Shown one piece after another: positions 8,403 through 17,613 of a DNA stretch of 64,000 bases. Made by a program: the position numbers and the translations under genes. Positions within the stretch are counted from its first letter, which is position 1; every line of letters starts with the position of its first letter. A model generated the notes under the pieces. The model did no database searches and was not told the origin of the DNA. It was given only the letters and a program-made list of their open reading frames with translations. Source of the stretch: Emticicia soli (GTDB lineage: Bacteria > Bacteroidota > Bacteroidia > Cytophagales > Spirosomataceae); assembly GCF_037860775.1 (NCBI RefSeq), contig NZ_JBBEWC010000012.1:155732-219731 (forward strand). Direction: 5' to 3'.

Positions 8403-11400
8403 CTATTCCGGCAGGTTGAGTTTAAACTCTGAGCCTGTTACAATCATCAATGTACCGTTTTCAGCTTTCGGATTCACAAATACCACATATATATCGTGTA
8501 TGCCTTCTACTTTACCGATTGGTATTTTCAGTATGTTTGGCGTCATGCTCATAGTTTCGCTTGGCTCAAGGAATTGTGATTCGCCGACTAATTTACCTTT
8601 AGGGCTATCGAGGCGCAATTCTACTTTCCCGCCTAGTGCATTTACCTGTGGTTTTGGTGCCATTGCTTGTATCTGCAATTCGGTTACATCATTCAAATCT
8701 ACTTTATTCAATACCATATAGGCACCCGATTTTGCAGGCATGGCAAGGTTGCGGCCACCGAACGACATCTTGTTTACATCTTCGTATTTATCGAAATCAT
8801 GTGCGCCAAGGCTGGCATTTCTGAGCGTGAAAGTCTCTTCTGATTTAAGCGATGGTAAACCGCTTGCGCCTTGGTCTTCGTAGGCTGCACGTACAATAAA
8901 TACGCCTTTGCCTTTGTCGTTAGCCGGTAATTTGGCTGTGTATGTGCCTTTGAGTGGCAACGATTTTGCTTTTGGTTTTTCGTTGGCGAAATTCAGGATA
9001 TACTTTACCATTTCGCTTGCATCGGCAGTTGATATTTGTGGGTGGCCTGCCATAGCAGTTTCGCCCCAAACGCCACTTCCACCGCTGATAATTTTCTTAG
9101 CCAGGCGGTCAACGGCTTCTTTATCGCCTTTGTATTTTGAGGCTACATCACGGTATGCTGGCCCGATAGATTTTTTATCTGGGCTGTGGCAAGCTTTACA
9201 GTCGCTTGCTTCAATCAGTTTTTTACCTGTCGAGAAAGCTGCACTTGCATCGGCCGAGCGGTGGCCTTGTGCAATGGCTATTTTATCGAACCCTTCGGCA
9301 AGGTAATCGATATTTACGGCCACATTTTCAGGGTCGATACCGTTGTTAAGCGTACCGTCTTCTTTGTCTTTTACTTTAATATCGTATTCGAACGATTTGT
9401 TGGCTACATAAAACGATTTGTTACCTTTTGGCATATCGAAACTCAATACCGGAGGCTCGTTACCTGCCACAATCTCAAGCGATTGTGCGTTAGTACCCCC
9501 TTTGCCATCGTTAACAGTAAGGGTTGCTTTGTAGATACCCGGTTTTGTAAGCGTCAGGCTTGCATCAGGCGTGCTGATGGTTTTGTTGAAACCATTTTTA
9601 GAGGTAACCTGCCAAGTGTATTTCAGGGCATCGCCATCGGCATCGGTTGAGCCTTTTGATGTTAATTTAAGGTTGAAAGGTACTGCACCGCCCAATTGGT
9701 TGGCAGCCATTGCAATTTGTGGTTTGCGGTTCCCACCGTTGTATTCGATACGAATCAGGCGGGCGTCGTCGTTAGCTGTAAACCAGCCCGAGCCGTATTC
9801 AAGCATATATAAATCACCGTTTTCGGCAAATTCCATGTCCATTGGGTTGCTGAATTTGTAGCTAGGCATAAAACGCTCCATCGATACGTAGTTGCCGTCT
9901 TTATCCATCGTTACGGCCATAATCCAGCCACGCATCCACTCATAAATCAAGAGTTTGCCATCATAATATTTCGGGAATGCACGTTGTGCAGTTTTGAAAT
10001 TATCAGCATAGAAAACAGGACCTGCCATAGCATTACGGCCACCGCTACCTACTAGTGGGAACTCTTTAGAAGCAGCATACGGATACCAGATAAAGGCTTT
10101 TTGCGCCGGAGGCAATACTTTTAAACCAGTGTTGTTTGGCGATGTATTGGTAGGAGCGTTTACATCCCATTTCTCTAATGATTTGTTATTGGCAAAATCA
10201 AACTTGTTGTAAGCTTTGTTGTCGCCTACAAAGTGAGGCCAGCCAAAGTTACCAGCTTTGCGGGCTTGTCCAACCTCATCGTGTCCGGCCGGGCCACGGT
10301 CGTCGGCAGGTTTGCTGGCATCAGGGCCAACTTCACCCCAATACACAAAACCTGTTTTGTTATCAACCGAAATTCTGAATGGGTTTCTGTGGCCCATTGT
10401 ATAGATTTCAGGGCGAGTGCCTGCTGTGCCTTTCGGGAACAAGTTACCTTCTGGAATAGTATAACCGCCATCGGCAGTTGGTTTTATTCTGATGATTTTA
10501 CCTCTTAAATCGTTGGTATTGGCCGATGATTTTTGTGCATCCCACGACTCACGACCCGGGCGTTCGTCACTTGGGCTATAGCCATTTGAGCCGTGCGGGT
10601 TGGTGTTGTCGCCGGTTGATAGGTAGAGGTTACCTGTTTTATCCCAGGCAATAGAGCCACCTGTGTGGCAGCATTCTTCACGTTGGGTTGGTATTTCAAG
10701 CAATACTTTTTTTGATGAAAGCACCAGTTCATCGCCTTTTAGCTCGTAGCGGGTCAGGATATTTTTTGATTCCTCTGGGATTGAGTAAAACAAATATATC
10801 CAGTGGTTTTGTGCAAAATTAGGGTCTTTGCTTAGGCCCATCAAACCATCTTCGCCCATTGATTCTTTACCTTCTTTGTTTTTGTATTTGGTGCTTACAG
10901 GTATAGTAGCAATGGTTTTCATTTGCTTGGTTTTGGTGTTGTAGAGCTTTACGGCACCTTTGCGCTCAATCAACAAAATGCGACCGTCGTTCAAGACGCT
11001 CAATTCCATTGGCTCGTCTAGTTTTTCTTCCAAAATTACTTTGGCAAAACGGTTTTCTTCGGGGCGAGCATTGGCGTAGTTCAGTGGTTTAGGGTTTGGC
11101 CCACCCATAGCGTAGTTGATACCCGCATATAGGTGATTAAGGAACAATGGCTCAACAAAAGTTTCGTCGGTATGGCCCATTGCTGTATAGAATGAGCGGC
11201 CGCCGTCGAACTCCTGATACCAGCTCATCGGGTGATAGTCGGGGTTTTTGCCCCCTTGGTATGTTTTTTCGTCGATAGTCAACAATACGTTGATTTTTGG
11301 CGAAATATCTTTGAAACTGTAAAACTCGTCGGTTCTTTCAAACTCATCAGGCATTCCTTGTGTAGCCCAATGGTTTTTTTGCACAACGCTGTATTTACCT

Positions 11401-11840
11401 TTCTGTACGTTGCTTGGGGTCATTGGGTGGTCTAAGAAATAGGCCCCAGCCAGTTTGCCGTACCAAGGCCAGTCGTACTCGGTATCGGTAGCGGCGTGGA
11501 TACCCACATAACCACCACCTGCTTGAATGAATCGCTCGAAAACGGCTTGTTGTTTGTCGTTCAGCACATCGCCTGTGGTGTTCAGAAACAACACAGCGTT
11601 GTATTTTTTCAGGTCGGTTTCGTTAAAGGCTTCGGCATCTTCGGTAAAGGTTACGTTAAAACCTTTGTCGGTAGCCATTTTGGCAAGGGCTTTTTTGCCG
11701 GCATCGATAGAGGCGTGTCTGAACGAAGCCGTTTTGCTAAAAACCAATAGGTTAGGCTTTTTTACCTGCGCCTGCACCCAGTTGTAGGCCAGTAGCAAGG
11801 TTAAAAGAAGGGAAAATGTTTTTAAGCGTTTCATCATCAT
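8403..11840 (-). CDS. Periplasmic ThuA / sorbosone-type dehydrogenase / PKD / cytochrome c protein
   Basis: 1145 residues with a signal peptide (1-24). In order: a ThuA-like domain (about 28-245; LLVFSKTASFRHASI start, GGGYVGIHAATDTEYDWPWY); a PQQ-type glucose/sorbosone dehydrogenase propeller (about 265-690; GLMGLSKDPNF, LYLSTGDNTNP, MGHRNPF); a PKD domain (about 700-790); a class I cytochrome c with heme site CKACH near residue 881 and a Met ligand in TAMAGHP; and a C-terminal beta-sandwich resembling a carbohydrate-binding module. Such fusions are typical of Cytophagales and act on sugars in the periplasm, passing electrons to the fused heme. The substrate is unknown. It is divergent from the Nudix regulator, which may control it. 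Confidence 0.9.
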   Translation of the reverse strand: MMMKRLKTFSLLLTLLLAYNWVQAQVKKPNLLVFSKTASFRHASIDAGKKALAKMATDKGFNVTFTEDAEAFNETDLKKYNAVLFLNTTGDVLNDKQQAVFERFIQAGGGYVGIHAATDTEYDWPWYGKLAGAYFLDHPMTPSNVQKGKYSVVQKNHWATQGMPDEFERTDEFYSFKDISPKINVLLTIDEKTYQGGKNPDYHPMSWYQEFDGGRSFYTAMGHTDETFVEPLFLNHLYAGINYAMGGPNPKPLNYANARPEENRFAKVILEEKLDEPMELSVLNDGRILLIERKGAVKLYNTKTKQMKTIATIPVSTKYKNKEGKESMGEDGLMGLSKDPNFAQNHWIYLFYSIPEESKNILTRYELKGDELVLSSKKVLLEIPTQREECCHTGGSIAWDKTGNLYLSTGDNTNPHGSNGYSPSDERPGRESWDAQKSSANTNDLRGKIIRIKPTADGGYTIPEGNLFPKGTAGTRPEIYTMGHRNPFRISVDNKTGFVYWGEVGPDASKPADDRGPAGHDEVGQARKAGNFGWPHFVGDNKAYNKFDFANNKSLEKWDVNAPTNTSPNNTGLKVLPPAQKAFIWYPYAASKEFPLVGSGGRNAMAGPVFYADNFKTAQRAFPKYYDGKLLIYEWMRGWIMAVTMDKDGNYVSMERFMPSYKFSNPMDMEFAENGDLYMLEYGSGWFTANDDARLIRIEYNGGNRKPQIAMAANQLGGAVPFNLKLTSKGSTDADGDALKYTWQVTSKNGFNKTISTPDASLTLTKPGIYKATLTVNDGKGGTNAQSLEIVAGNEPPVLSFDMPKGNKSFYVANKSFEYDIKVKDKEDGTLNNGIDPENVAVNIDYLAEGFDKIAIAQGHRSADASAAFSTGKKLIEASDCKACHSPDKKSIGPAYRDVASKYKGDKEAVDRLAKKIISGGSGVWGETAMAGHPQISTADASEMVKYILNFANEKPKAKSLPLKGTYTAKLPANDKGKGVFIVRAAYEDQGASGLPSLKSEETFTLRNASLGAHDFDKYEDVNKMSFGGRNLAMPAKSGAYMVLNKVDLNDVTELQIQAMAPKPQVNALGGKVELRLDSPKGKLVGESQFLEPSETMSMTPNILKIPIGKVEGIHDIYVVFVNPKAENGTLMIVTGSEFKLNLPE

Positions 11841-11913
11841 TTAATAATTGATTTTTTTAGAGGTACTAATAGACAGCTTGGCTGTTGTTGTTTTGTAAAA
11901 GTTTGTCGTATTG

Positions 11914-12040
11914 ACCCCACCCCGACCCTCCCCAACAGTGGGGAGGGAGCTAAAAAATCTTTACTGTATAAATGAGGAAGAGTGAAAGTATTGGTGTTTT
12001 TATGTCCCCTCCCCACTGTTGGGGAGGGCTAGGGTGGGGT
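11914..12040. repeat. Inverted repeat family S, copy 1
   Basis: The left arm (11914-11947) is built on ACCCTCCCCAACAGTGGGGA and the right arm (12005-12040) on CCCCTCCCCACTGTTGGGGA. Each arm is itself a small hairpin and the two arms also pair. A 57-bp AT-rich centre separates them. Confidence 0.9.
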
Positions 12041-12089
12041 TATAAATCCAACCTAATATCTTATCACATGTTAAATAAAAACTAACTCT

Positions 12090-12102
12090 TTATACAGTAT
12101 AA
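12090..12102. promoter_or_regulatory. Candidate operator palindrome TTATACAGTATAA
   Basis: A perfect 13-bp palindrome in the divergent spacer between the ThuA/dehydrogenase gene and the Nudix-type regulator. A half site, TTACTGTATAAA, lies at about 11960. Nudix-family regulators bind AT-rich palindromes, so this is a plausible target, unproven. Confidence 0.35.
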
Positions 12103-12188
12103 TCTTTCTTCCCAACACAAATGTGAATACTTAAAAATTACAAAACAAGATATAATGTCTTTTTTTTAGACAATAATGAAAATTTGAC

Positions 12189-12196
12189 TATTTTTG
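12189..12196 (+). promoter_or_regulatory. -7 element TATTTTTG for the Nudix regulator
   Basis: It matches TAnnTTTG and sits ~94 bp before ATG 12290. No strict TTG -33 is seen; a T-tract occupies that position. Confidence 0.4.
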
Positions 12197-12289
12197 CACC
12201 TATCTGAGAACAAATAGTACAGGTTTTAGAAAAATGGCTCAGAAACGGATTTGTGCCTTATTTTTACACAAACACCAATACAACACTTT

Positions 12290-13018
12290 ATGGGAATGTT
12301 TCAGAAGGGAGATTATATAGAGCAGGTGTCTATCGACTGCGTTATTTTGGGGTTTCATAACAAGCAACTGAAAGTGCTTTTGCCTAAACTGAAAGCATTG
12401 AATATATGGACGCTGCCAGGTGGGTTTATCAGGCAAACCGATAGCCTTGAAGAAGCTGCGCTGAGGATACTAGCCGACCGAACAGCCATACGTGATATTT
12501 ATCTGGAACAGTTTATGGTGTTTGGTAGCCTTGAGCGGTCGTCGCCCAAATTAATGAAGAGCCTTGAGGAAATTCATAAAGAGAGTATTGCTGAGGCGGG
12601 CTTGGTAGAGGCAGATTTTGCGTGGCTACAACGCAGGTTTATTTCGATAGGCTATTATGCTTTGGTAGATATTCATAAGGTTGTGCCGCTTTGCTCTGAA
12701 TTAGACGAAACCTGCGAGTGGTATGATATTAATGAGTTGCCTCCGCTGGCATTTGACCACGCCGATATTGTAACAAAAGCGATTGAACACATACGGCTGA
12801 TGCTTAACCATAAATTGATAGGTTTTAACCTGTTGCCCGAAACTTTTACGATGAAAGAGGTACAGGATTTATATGAAACGATTCTTGACCGACCTTTCCG
12901 CCGTAATAATTTTCAGAAAATGATTCTCGACCTTGATATTCTGGAACGCCTCGAAAAGAAATTTACAGGGGCAGCCAACAAAGCTCCGTTTTTGTATAGG
13001 TTTAAGAAAATGTCTTGA
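12290..13018 (+). CDS. NrtR/AraR-like transcriptional regulator with Nudix domain
   Basis: 242 residues from ATG 12290 (a TTG at 12251 would add 13 non-conserved residues). The N-terminal half is a Nudix fold (VSIDCVILGF...TLPGGFI). The Nudix box is degenerate: after GGFIRQTDSLEEAA, the expected REUxEExG reads RILADRTA, so the metal-binding glutamates are missing and hydrolase activity is unlikely. The C-terminal ~75 residues (MKEVQDLYETILDRPFRRNNFQKMI) match the winged helix of Nudix-family repressors such as NrtR and AraR. These sense ADP-ribose or sugars. The divergent sugar-dehydrogenase-type gene suggests a carbohydrate link (inference). Its stop codon lies in repeat R copy 3. Confidence 0.8.
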   Translation: MGMFQKGDYIEQVSIDCVILGFHNKQLKVLLPKLKALNIWTLPGGFIRQTDSLEEAALRILADRTAIRDIYLEQFMVFGSLERSSPKLMKSLEEIHKESIAEAGLVEADFAWLQRRFISIGYYALVDIHKVVPLCSELDETCEWYDINELPPLAFDHADIVTKAIEHIRLMLNHKLIGFNLLPETFTMKEVQDLYETILDRPFRRNNFQKMILDLDILERLEKKFTGAANKAPFLYRFKKMS

Positions 13019-13165
13019 ACTTTGATTTAGCTGATTAACCTGATTTCGCTGATTAATTTGTGATATATTTTTTATGATTTTAAATTGAATTCAAATCATA
13101 ATCAATCACTCGGTATTTGAAATCATAAAAATCAGGTTAATCAGGTAAATCAAAGTTCAAGATAT
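13013..13165. repeat. Inverted repeat family R, copy 3
   Basis: CTTGAACTTTGATTTAGCTG on the left and CAGGTAAATCAAAGTTCAAG on the right, with an AT-rich hairpin core. It lies between convergent genes and supplies the TGA stop of both the Nudix regulator and the P-type ATPase. Confidence 0.9.
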
Positions 13166-15676
13166 AGCTCTCAACCGCAGTGCGTTCCCAATAACTGATA
13201 CCGAGCTGAAACTCATGGCCAGGGCGGCTATCATGGGCGATAGTAAGATGCCGAAAAACGGATAGAGCAAGCCTGCTGCTACCGGAATACCCAGGATATT
13301 ATAAATAAAAGCAAAGAACAGATTCTGCCTGATGTTTTTCATTACAGCATGGCTCAGGCGTTTGGCACGCACTATGCCTTGTAAATCGCCTTTTACGAGC
13401 GTAATTCGGGCACTTTCGATGGCTACGTCGGTGCCTGTGCCCATAGCAATACCAATGTTGGCCTGCGTAAGGGCAGGGGCATCGTTTATACCGTCGCCGG
13501 CCATAGCAACTATTTTACCTTTGGCTTGTAAGTGTTTTATTTCGTTTAGCTTGTCTTGGGGCAGGCAAGAGGCTTTATATGCCGAAAGCCCCAATTCTTT
13601 GGCTACTGTGGCGGCTGTATTTTCGTTGTCGCCCGTCAGCATTATTACTTCTATGCCTTCGGCTTGCAGGGCATTAATGGCGGCTTTGCTATCGGGCTTT
13701 ATGGCATCAGTGATACTCACAAAGCCTATCAGTTTGCCATCAATGGCTATATAAGATACCGTTTTGCCTTGCTTTTGCTCGGCTACAATTGCTTGCTCAA
13801 TCTCGGGGTTCATTTGGGCTTTTATGCTTTCCATAAGTGCCTTGTTGCCAAGTGCTACTTGTTTTCCGTCTACTGTGCCTGTTACGCCTTTGCCCATTAC
13901 GGCCTCAAAATTCTTTGTTTGCGGCCATTTTAAATGGCGGGCCTGGGCAAAGTTCAATACCGCTTGCGCTAATGGGTGTTCGCTATTCTGGTTCAGAGAG
14001 GCTATGTAAGCTAATACTTCGTTTTCGTCGGCTTGCTGTACAGAGATTTTTTCGACTGAGGGTTTACCTTCGGTGATGGTTCCGGTTTTGTCAACAATCA
14101 GCACGTTTACTTTGTCCATGTTTTCGAGGGCCTCGGCGTTTTTGATTAACACGCCCGACTGTGCCCCTTTGCCGACACCCACCATAACCGACATGGGTGT
14201 TGCCAAACCCAAAGCACAAGGGCAGGCAATAATTAGCACCGCAATGGCATTGATAAGCCCATAGTTGAGCGATGGCGGCGGCCCCCATTTAGCCCATATC
14301 AGAAATGTAACGAAGGCGATTATCATTACAATTGGCACAAAGTAACCAGCAATGCTATCGGCCAGTTTCTGGATTGGGGCTTTTGAGCGGCTGGCAGTAT
14401 TAACCATGTTTATGATTTGCGCCAGCAGGGTTTCAGAACCCACTTTTTCGGCGCGCATCACAAATGATTTATTGCCGTTGATAGTGCCTGAGCTTACGGC
14501 ATCGCCCGATTTTTTATCGACCGGAATCGGTTCGCCTGTAATCATTGACTCGTCGATGCTGCTTTCGCCGTCGCTTATCCTGCCATCAACCGGAATCCTG
14601 TCGCCGGGTTTTATGCGTAGTAAATCACCCACGGCAATATCATGAATCGATACTTTTTCATCGGCACCGTTTCTTATTCTAATGGCCTCGGTCGGGCTTA
14701 GTTTTAGTAATTCTTTTATGGCGCTACTGGTTTGGGTATGCGCCCGTGCTTCCATCAACTGCCCTAAAAGTGCGAGTGTAAGAATAACCGTTGAGGCTTC
14801 AAAATAAAGTGTAACCGAGCCGTGATGGGTTCTGAACTCGTCAGGAAAAACATTCGGAAAAAGCAAGGCTATAATGCTAAATATAAAGGCTACACCCGTG
14901 CCCAAACCAATGAGCGTAAACATATTGAGGTTTCGGCTAATGATTGATTGCCACGCACGCTCAAAAAACAGCCAGCCTGCATAAAACACAACAGGGAGCG
15001 ATAAGCCAAACTGCACCCAGTTCCAATATTGCACGTCCATGATGCGGAGCAATGGGTTGTTGGGTATCATTTCTATCATGGCTATCAGAAACACGGGAAC
15101 GGTGAAGATAAGCGCCACAATCATTTTCTTGCGGAGGTCAAGATATGTGCGGTTTTCTTCGTTGTCGCTGGGTTGCATGGGTACTAAATCCATACCGCAA
15201 ATGGGGCAGGAGCCGGGGCCATTCTGCACAATTTCGGGGTGCATGGGGCATGTATATTTTGCGCTGGTGGGCAACTCAGGCATTTTTTCGAGATTCATGC
15301 CACACACGGGGCAATTGCCGGGCTTTTCATAAGTTTTGTCGCCCTCGCAATGCATGGGGCAATAATAAGTGCCTTTGCCATGTTGTGGCGTGGCTGTATG
15401 CTTGTGCCCTGTATGCGCCGCATGATGATGCCCATGCGAGTGCTGGTGGGTATCGGTATGTGGTGCTTTGCTATCGGTGCTGATTGTATATTTGCCAACA
15501 GCCGACAGGGCACTTTGCAATTGCTCTAACGGAATATGTTTTTGCATGTGCACGATGGCCTGTGGTGGCTCAAGGCTCACTTCGGCGTGTATGCCTTCTA
15601 TGCTGTTGAGGGTTTTTTCTACTTTGGTGCGGCAACCATCGCACGACATGCCATGAATATAATATGTGTGTGTCAT
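13157..15676 (-). CDS. copA: Copper-type heavy-metal-translocating P-type ATPase
   Basis: 839 residues. The N-terminal HMA domain has the metal site GMSCDGC (9-15). A His-rich linker follows (about 73-98), then two heavy-metal-binding CPMH...CPVCGM / CPICGM modules (about 103-168). The P1B core has eight membrane segments, the transmembrane CPC motif (IACPCALGLATP), the phosphorylation loop DKTGT, the SEHP motif and GDGINDAP. CPC plus HMA plus CPMH modules point to Cu+ (or Ag+) export from the cytoplasm to the periplasm. The next gene upstream on the same strand (15934-16170) is a small conserved protein, with repeat R copy 4 between. No CueR or CsoR regulator is seen nearby. Confidence 0.92.
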   Translation of the reverse strand: MTHTYYIHGMSCDGCRTKVEKTLNSIEGIHAEVSLEPPQAIVHMQKHIPLEQLQSALSAVGKYTISTDSKAPHTDTHQHSHGHHHAAHTGHKHTATPQHGKGTYYCPMHCEGDKTYEKPGNCPVCGMNLEKMPELPTSAKYTCPMHPEIVQNGPGSCPICGMDLVPMQPSDNEENRTYLDLRKKMIVALIFTVPVFLIAMIEMIPNNPLLRIMDVQYWNWVQFGLSLPVVFYAGWLFFERAWQSIISRNLNMFTLIGLGTGVAFIFSIIALLFPNVFPDEFRTHHGSVTLYFEASTVILTLALLGQLMEARAHTQTSSAIKELLKLSPTEAIRIRNGADEKVSIHDIAVGDLLRIKPGDRIPVDGRISDGESSIDESMITGEPIPVDKKSGDAVSSGTINGNKSFVMRAEKVGSETLLAQIINMVNTASRSKAPIQKLADSIAGYFVPIVMIIAFVTFLIWAKWGPPPSLNYGLINAIAVLIIACPCALGLATPMSVMVGVGKGAQSGVLIKNAEALENMDKVNVLIVDKTGTITEGKPSVEKISVQQADENEVLAYIASLNQNSEHPLAQAVLNFAQARHLKWPQTKNFEAVMGKGVTGTVDGKQVALGNKALMESIKAQMNPEIEQAIVAEQKQGKTVSYIAIDGKLIGFVSITDAIKPDSKAAINALQAEGIEVIMLTGDNENTAATVAKELGLSAYKASCLPQDKLNEIKHLQAKGKIVAMAGDGINDAPALTQANIGIAMGTGTDVAIESARITLVKGDLQGIVRAKRLSHAVMKNIRQNLFFAFIYNILGIPVAAGLLYPFFGILLSPMIAALAMSFSSVSVIGNALRLRAIS

Positions 15677-15804
15677 GATGTTTCAGTCTGATTAATGAGA
15701 GGAAGGGAGCTTAATTAGATATAAAACACCAAAAGTAGGGCAGAATGTTCGGGAATAATATGAGATTGGTCAGATGTTGGAGAATTGAGTGAATGAGTGA
15801 TTTT

Positions 15805-15935
15805 GTCTGAACTGTGATTCACCTGATTTATTTGATTTACCTGATTTGATTTTTTCAATTTTAAATAATGCCCATTTTTCTATAATACTAAAATCATAAA
15901 AATCAGTTTAATCAGGTAAATCAAAGTTCAAGATT
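15805..15935. repeat. Inverted repeat family R, copy 4
   Basis: The left arm GTCTGAACTGTGATTCACCT and the right arm CAGGTAAATCAAAGTTCAAG pair with several mismatches. It lies between two same-strand genes. Confidence 0.85.
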
Positions 15936-16170
15936 AAAACGACACATCTATTTTGATACGGTGGCGGGTGGGGCAGAAGTACGATTGGTATTTAAAGCCC
16001 TGCGCTTTTATGAATCGGGTGAAGTTTTCGAACATCACGGGGCAGTTCTTTTTTGCCAGCACAATTGTTTTGCCATCGTCGGTACTCTTTGCTGTTATTT
16101 CTTCATAATGTATGCCGAAATGTTGCAGCGCGTCTTTGAGGACAGCTTTGATGTCGTTAATTTTTTTCAT
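15934..16170 (-). CDS. Small hypothetical protein
   Basis: 78 residues from the ATG beginning MKKINDIKAVLKD; an ATG three codons earlier is equally possible. The sequence is a mixed alpha/beta single domain with two Cys (KKNCPVMF, YFCPTRH). I do not recognise the family. It lies upstream of the copper ATPase on the same strand, but repeat R copy 4 and 250 bp intervene, so co-transcription is uncertain. Confidence 0.6.
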   Translation of the reverse strand: MKKINDIKAVLKDALQHFGIHYEEITAKSTDDGKTIVLAKKNCPVMFENFTRFIKAQGFKYQSYFCPTRHRIKIDVSF

Positions 16171-16268
16171 TAGTATCATGTTCAGGAAGGTATAGTTGCT
16201 CAGAAATTTTTCTAAGCGTGAAAAACCAGGTTAATTGTAAAAGGGAGGGGGATTGTAATTATAGTGCA

Positions 16269-16624
16269 GTAAGTACCAAGAAAATATTATTTGACATTAA
16301 AATTTCAAACCAATTCTACTATCAGTTAATTTTAGAAACCTGCTTATTTATATTTTTTCACTATTTCTTATTTGGAAGGCTTTTACTTTTTTTACCTGAA
16401 AAAAAGTAAACAAGACTAGCCGTCCGCAAAAGAGGCATCATTTAAACTCGTAGGTTAGCCACCCGCCAATAAAAACTGAAAAATCTTTTCTTAAAGGATA
16501 GTTCTCTTCAAGTTTTTTAATTGTAGACTGGCCGTCCGCCTCAACAGGAAATGATGGTTTAAGGATACAATTTTTAGTTGTTATTTTAGTATCAATACTC
16601 TCAAATAATTTTGTGCCTTTACTT
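16269..16624. repeat. Duplicated block, copy D1 (partner at 23994-24347)
   Basis: About 355 bp with ~90% identity, in the same orientation, to 23994-24347. It includes a stretch beginning ACTAGCCGTCCGC and the 3' end of a small minus-strand reading frame. The boundaries are sharp: outside it the two loci are unrelated. Confidence 0.9.
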
Positions 16625-16692
16625 ATATAGTAATAACAGCTAAAGTTGTGGTTTATTATATCGGGAGGTGGATAAAAGAATAATGCAGCCGT
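16438..16692 (-). pseudogene. Remnant reading frame, homologous to 24163-24351, no start codon
   Basis: The minus strand is open for ~85 codons to a TGA at 16438-16440 but has no ATG; the position equivalent to the other copy's ATG reads ATA. The shared C-terminal 60 residues include SFPVEADGQSTIKKLEE and FIGGWLTYEFK. The upstream extension (ALFFYPPPDIINHNFSCYYY) is present only here, so this copy probably keeps more of an ancestral gene. Function unknown. Confidence 0.6.
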
Positions 16693-16708
16693 TTAATATC
16701 GTTTTCTG

Positions 16709-16826
16709 GTAGAGACGCCATGTTTGCGGCTTCATTGGCCTGTTAAATCTTATGTGATGAATAAAATTTAATAGATAAATTTCTAATTTTTATAGGCCAA
16801 AGGGGGCGTACACAGTACGTCTCTAC
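16709..16826. repeat. Small inverted repeat GGTAGAGACG...CGTCTCTACC
   Basis: 10-bp ends inverted around ~98 bp, with a related short copy at 36879-36905. It lies just downstream of the CheY-like gene at 16839-17258 and may act in termination. Confidence 0.6.
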
Positions 16827-16838
16827 CTGTATTTTTTA

Positions 16839-17258
16839 TCAGAAAAATATGGGCAAGTTCATTTGCCAGTCAGAGGTTAAAATCTTTCTTACGGTTTCTA
16901 CATATTCATCAAAATCTTCGGGCTTGGTAAGAAACAGGTTTGCGCCGGCATCGTAGGCGTTGGCCTTTATCATGGGGTCAAGGCTTGATGTGAGTATCAC
17001 CGAAAAAGTACTGCTCAGGTTTTTATCGAGCCTGATTTCTCTGAGGCACTCAATGCCATCTTTTTTTGGCATATTAATATCCAGAACCACAATATTGTAA
17101 GCAGGCGCATCCGGGGACTGCAATGTTTTCATGAGTTCGTGCCCATCGCTCACAACGGTGAGTTTGGTCGGAATATTTACTTCGGTGAGCGCATTATTGA
17201 ATATTTCCTGATAGTCTTTGTCGTCTTCGGCCAAGACTACATTTAATGATACGTGCAT
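16839..17258 (-). CDS. Single-domain response regulator (CheY-like), paralogue of 1706-2116
   Basis: A 139-residue receiver domain alone. The acidic pocket is Glu11/Asp12/Asp13 (VLAEDDKD), the phospho-acceptor Asp60 is in IVVLDIN, the switch Thr is in VILTS, and the Lys is in LFLTKP. It ends W-x-M-x-LPIF like its paralogue 15 kb away. It is monocistronic with no adjacent kinase, so its partner kinase is unknown. Confidence 0.88.
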   Translation of the reverse strand: MHVSLNVVLAEDDKDYQEIFNNALTEVNIPTKLTVVSDGHELMKTLQSPDAPAYNIVVLDINMPKKDGIECLREIRLDKNLSSTFSVILTSSLDPMIKANAYDAGANLFLTKPEDFDEYVETVRKILTSDWQMNLPIFF

Positions 17259-17613
17259 AGTAAGGTCTTTTATAATACTTTAAGTTTATGGCTGAGCCTG
17301 ATACAATGATGGCTCGCTTAGGCTATTTTAAAAAAATAGCACTGTGTATGTTTCATGGCTATGCTTTATTTTAGCAAGCATAGAGTTGCTATTTAGAAAG
17401 GTATTATGAGGTGAAGCTGTTTTCTTATGGCTATATAAGCTTCTGTTTATTGTTGACTGTCTTTTTTATTCTGTTAGATTTAGTAAGTTCTATAAAAATA
17501 GTTTTTTTTATCTAAAAATTGCCTATTAAGCACAAAAAAATTATCCTTTAACCGAATTTTAATGTAAAAATAGGTTTATCCATGTTTTTATTGAACGATT
17601 CAGGCTCATTGTC

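Noticed and set aside
9186..9650. Long plus-strand frame opposite the ThuA/dehydrogenase gene
   Set aside because: Antisense shadow of a strongly supported multi-domain gene.
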